Of a DNA stretch of 64,000 nt, positions 62,516-64,000 are shown piece after piece; the first letter of the stretch is position 1, and every line of letters begins with the position of its first letter. The DNA lies in contig QLIY01000163.1 in NCBI GenBank assembly GCA_003260075.1, positions 118,051-182,050 on the forward strand, given 5' to 3'. The notes under the pieces are model-generated. The model was not told the origin of the DNA. It ran no database searches and saw nothing but the letters and a program-made list of their open reading frames with translations. The DNA is from Phallusia mammillata. Its lineage: Eukaryota; Chordata; Ascidiacea; Phlebobranchia; Ascidiidae. The position numbers were made by a program, and so were the translations under genes.

Positions 62516-62690
62516 TGACTTGATAGCCTTGCTGTCACCCTGCTAGCCCCCTAGAAGGACTGAAATTGTAATATCGAGCCATTTTGAGGTGTTGATTGTT
62601 GTGGTTTACCATGTAGCCCCACGGTTTACCCCTCTAATCCTAAAATGTATGAATTGCAATTTAAACACAGGAATAGCTTCAAGTGTAGGC
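62516..62690. repeat. Diverged copy of the 128-bp repeat family
   Basis: TAGCCCC...TTTACCCCTCTAATCCTAAAATG and GTTGTGGTTTAC motifs match the units at 63570-64000. Confidence 0.55.
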
Positions 62691-63569
62691 TCACTAAACA
62701 TCCTCCAAAATACAATGAGCCTTGTTTAAAGCTGAAATTAGTGCTTAAGCAATTTAGGAAATAAACCTGATTTGCCATTATCTATTGTTGTGTTTCATCG
62801 ACAGTCAACCTAATTTCAAGGTCATGGTCATTTGGTAGTGCTTGTGTTATTTTTTTTTAAGACATACATACTCTACGTCTTTTTAACACATCTGATTTGA
62901 GATATCCAGATTTATTTTTAGCACAACACAAACAACTCCTACATTTGGACCCTAGATATATTTAATATTTATACTGTTCACCAAAAAATATCCTGACAGA
63001 TCCTGGACTAAACAATTTGGTTGAGTTTGCCATCTACGTTTTTTTGGTAGGGGCCATAGATCCGAAAGTTACATAAAGGGCCCACTGTCCATGAAAGGTC
63101 AAGAGTCACTGATCGAAACTAAGCCTTTGGACCTTGTTTAATCTATTTTCTTGTTGGGTTTGTCTGAACAAGAAACCCTTTAAATTTTATGACTTATTTT
63201 TTTCACACATATTTCACTCAAAAATTCTGACATAAAAACCAACACACTGACCGAAGGGCAAACTACTTTTTTTCAAACCATTAACAATATTACTGTAAAA
63301 TATGGACACAACATGTCACAATATTTTCAAATTGCACAAACACCTATATATTAAAATTACAAAGAACACCACATTGTTATTATGGGTCCCCTTCCCTGAA
63401 GGGGACACATATTGATTTTACTCGATTTGTTTGTTTGTTTTTTCGTTTTTTTCTTCTGCCCAAAGTTTGTCCACCTCGTTTTGCCTTGAAATGTTTGATG
63501 GATTTGGATGAAATTTTCACAGATGGTAGATGTAGTTATGTAGATGTGCCATTTGTTTTGTTTGACTCA

Positions 63570-64000
63570 ATAGCCCCAGTGTTTACCCCACTAGCCCCCT
63601 AAAATGGGTAAATTTTGAACAATGCTTGAAGTGGATGAAATTTGGACAGTTTGTTCATTGTGCCATTTTAGGGCATCGTTTGTTGTGTTTTACGCTGTAG
63701 CCCCAATATTTACCCCACTAGATCCCTAAAATGGGTGATTTTTTAAACAATGTCCGATTTAGATGAAATTTGGACAGTTTGTTCATTGTGCTTTTTTAGG
63801 GCATCGTTTGTTGTGTTTTACACTGTAGCCCCAATATTTACCCCAGTAGACCCCTAAAATGGGTGATTTTTTAAACAATGTCCGATTTAGATGAAATTTG
63901 GACAGTTTGTTCATTGTGCTTTTTTAGGGCATCGTTTGTTGTGTTTTACACTGTAGCCCCAATATTTACCCCAGTAGACCCCTAAAATGGGTGATTTTTT
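63570..64000. repeat. 128-bp tandem repeat, continuing past the window
   Basis: The block starting GTAGCCCCAATATTTACCCC recurs at 63697, 63825 and 63953 (period exactly 128); a more diverged unit starts near 63570. Each unit contains GATGAAATTTGGACAG. At least three and a half units, with similarity rising to the right. Confidence 0.9.

Larger units (their letters stand above)
58647..64000 (+). other. CSTF3 intron 3 (incomplete, more than 5.3 kb)
   Basis: No exon-like ORF with CSTF3 similarity. Contains a piggyBac-like MITE, a hAT MITE, an AAAT microsatellite near 61260 and a 128-bp tandem repeat at the window edge. Confidence 0.7.

Noticed and set aside
63570-64000. CRISPR-like regular repeats
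   Set aside because: Period 128 with no spacer/repeat alternation, in eukaryotic intronic DNA; simple tandem repeat.

Overview
This is eukaryotic nuclear DNA: AT-rich, intron-containing genes with GT/AG boundaries, long AT-rich introns, many small non-autonomous DNA transposons, and no operons. The encoded proteins are animal proteins close to their vertebrate counterparts. An invertebrate chordate, most likely an ascidian of the Ciona type, fits best. That assignment is an inference from protein similarity, high allelic divergence and possible trans-splice acceptors, not from a diagnostic marker.

Layout. (1) About 0.8-26.9 kb, minus strand: one large gene for a neuropathy target esterase / PNPLA6-7-type lysophospholipase. 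I could assemble it by hand into about 30 coding exons with matching phases: N-terminal membrane anchor, three cyclic-nucleotide-binding-like domains, patatin catalytic domain and an acidic tail. One exon (Leu/Gly-rich region before the patatin domain) is missing at a poly-C junction, one exon carries an apparent 1-nt deletion, and the exon with the catalytic Asp exists in two diverged, equal-length, equal-phase copies. (2) 26.9-31.3 kb: a MULE-like MITE, a hAT MITE and non-coding DNA between the divergent esterase and CNOT3 genes. (3) 31.3-33.5 kb, plus strand: CNOT3 (CCR4-NOT subunit 3) in a single coding exon, broken in frame by a 38-nt poly-C tract. (4) 33.5-51.2 kb: a long gene-poor stretch with nested hAT-type elements. 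(5) 51.3-52.4 kb, plus strand: an intronless G protein alpha subunit of the Gi/o class with an altered C-terminus. (6) 52.4-57.4 kb: a dense cluster of MITEs, including a three-level nest. (7) 57.46 kb to the window end, plus strand: the first three coding exons of CSTF3 followed by an intron of more than 5.3 kb. That intron holds hAT, piggyBac-like and 128-bp tandem repeats and runs off the window.

A conspicuous structural feature is about 24 short C-runs (10-12 nt, always C on the plus strand) between 6.3 and 30 kb. Most separate imperfect direct copies of the same 60-450 bp sequence, and some sit exactly where one copy lacks sequence that the other has. The copies differ like two alleles, and one duplicated exon lies in an impossible order. 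I therefore read these as collapsed or concatenated haplotypes joined at C-runs in the assembly, although their strict strand bias is unexplained.

The genes do not form a pathway together. CNOT3 (mRNA deadenylation) and CSTF3 (mRNA 3'-end formation) are housekeeping RNA-processing genes, the esterase is an ER phospholipid hydrolase, and the G alpha is a signalling protein. I did not find a novel defence-like or mobile system. The most interesting biological items are the duplicated catalytic exon, the pertussis-site-less retro-G alpha, and the hAT families with nnnTAnnn target duplications.
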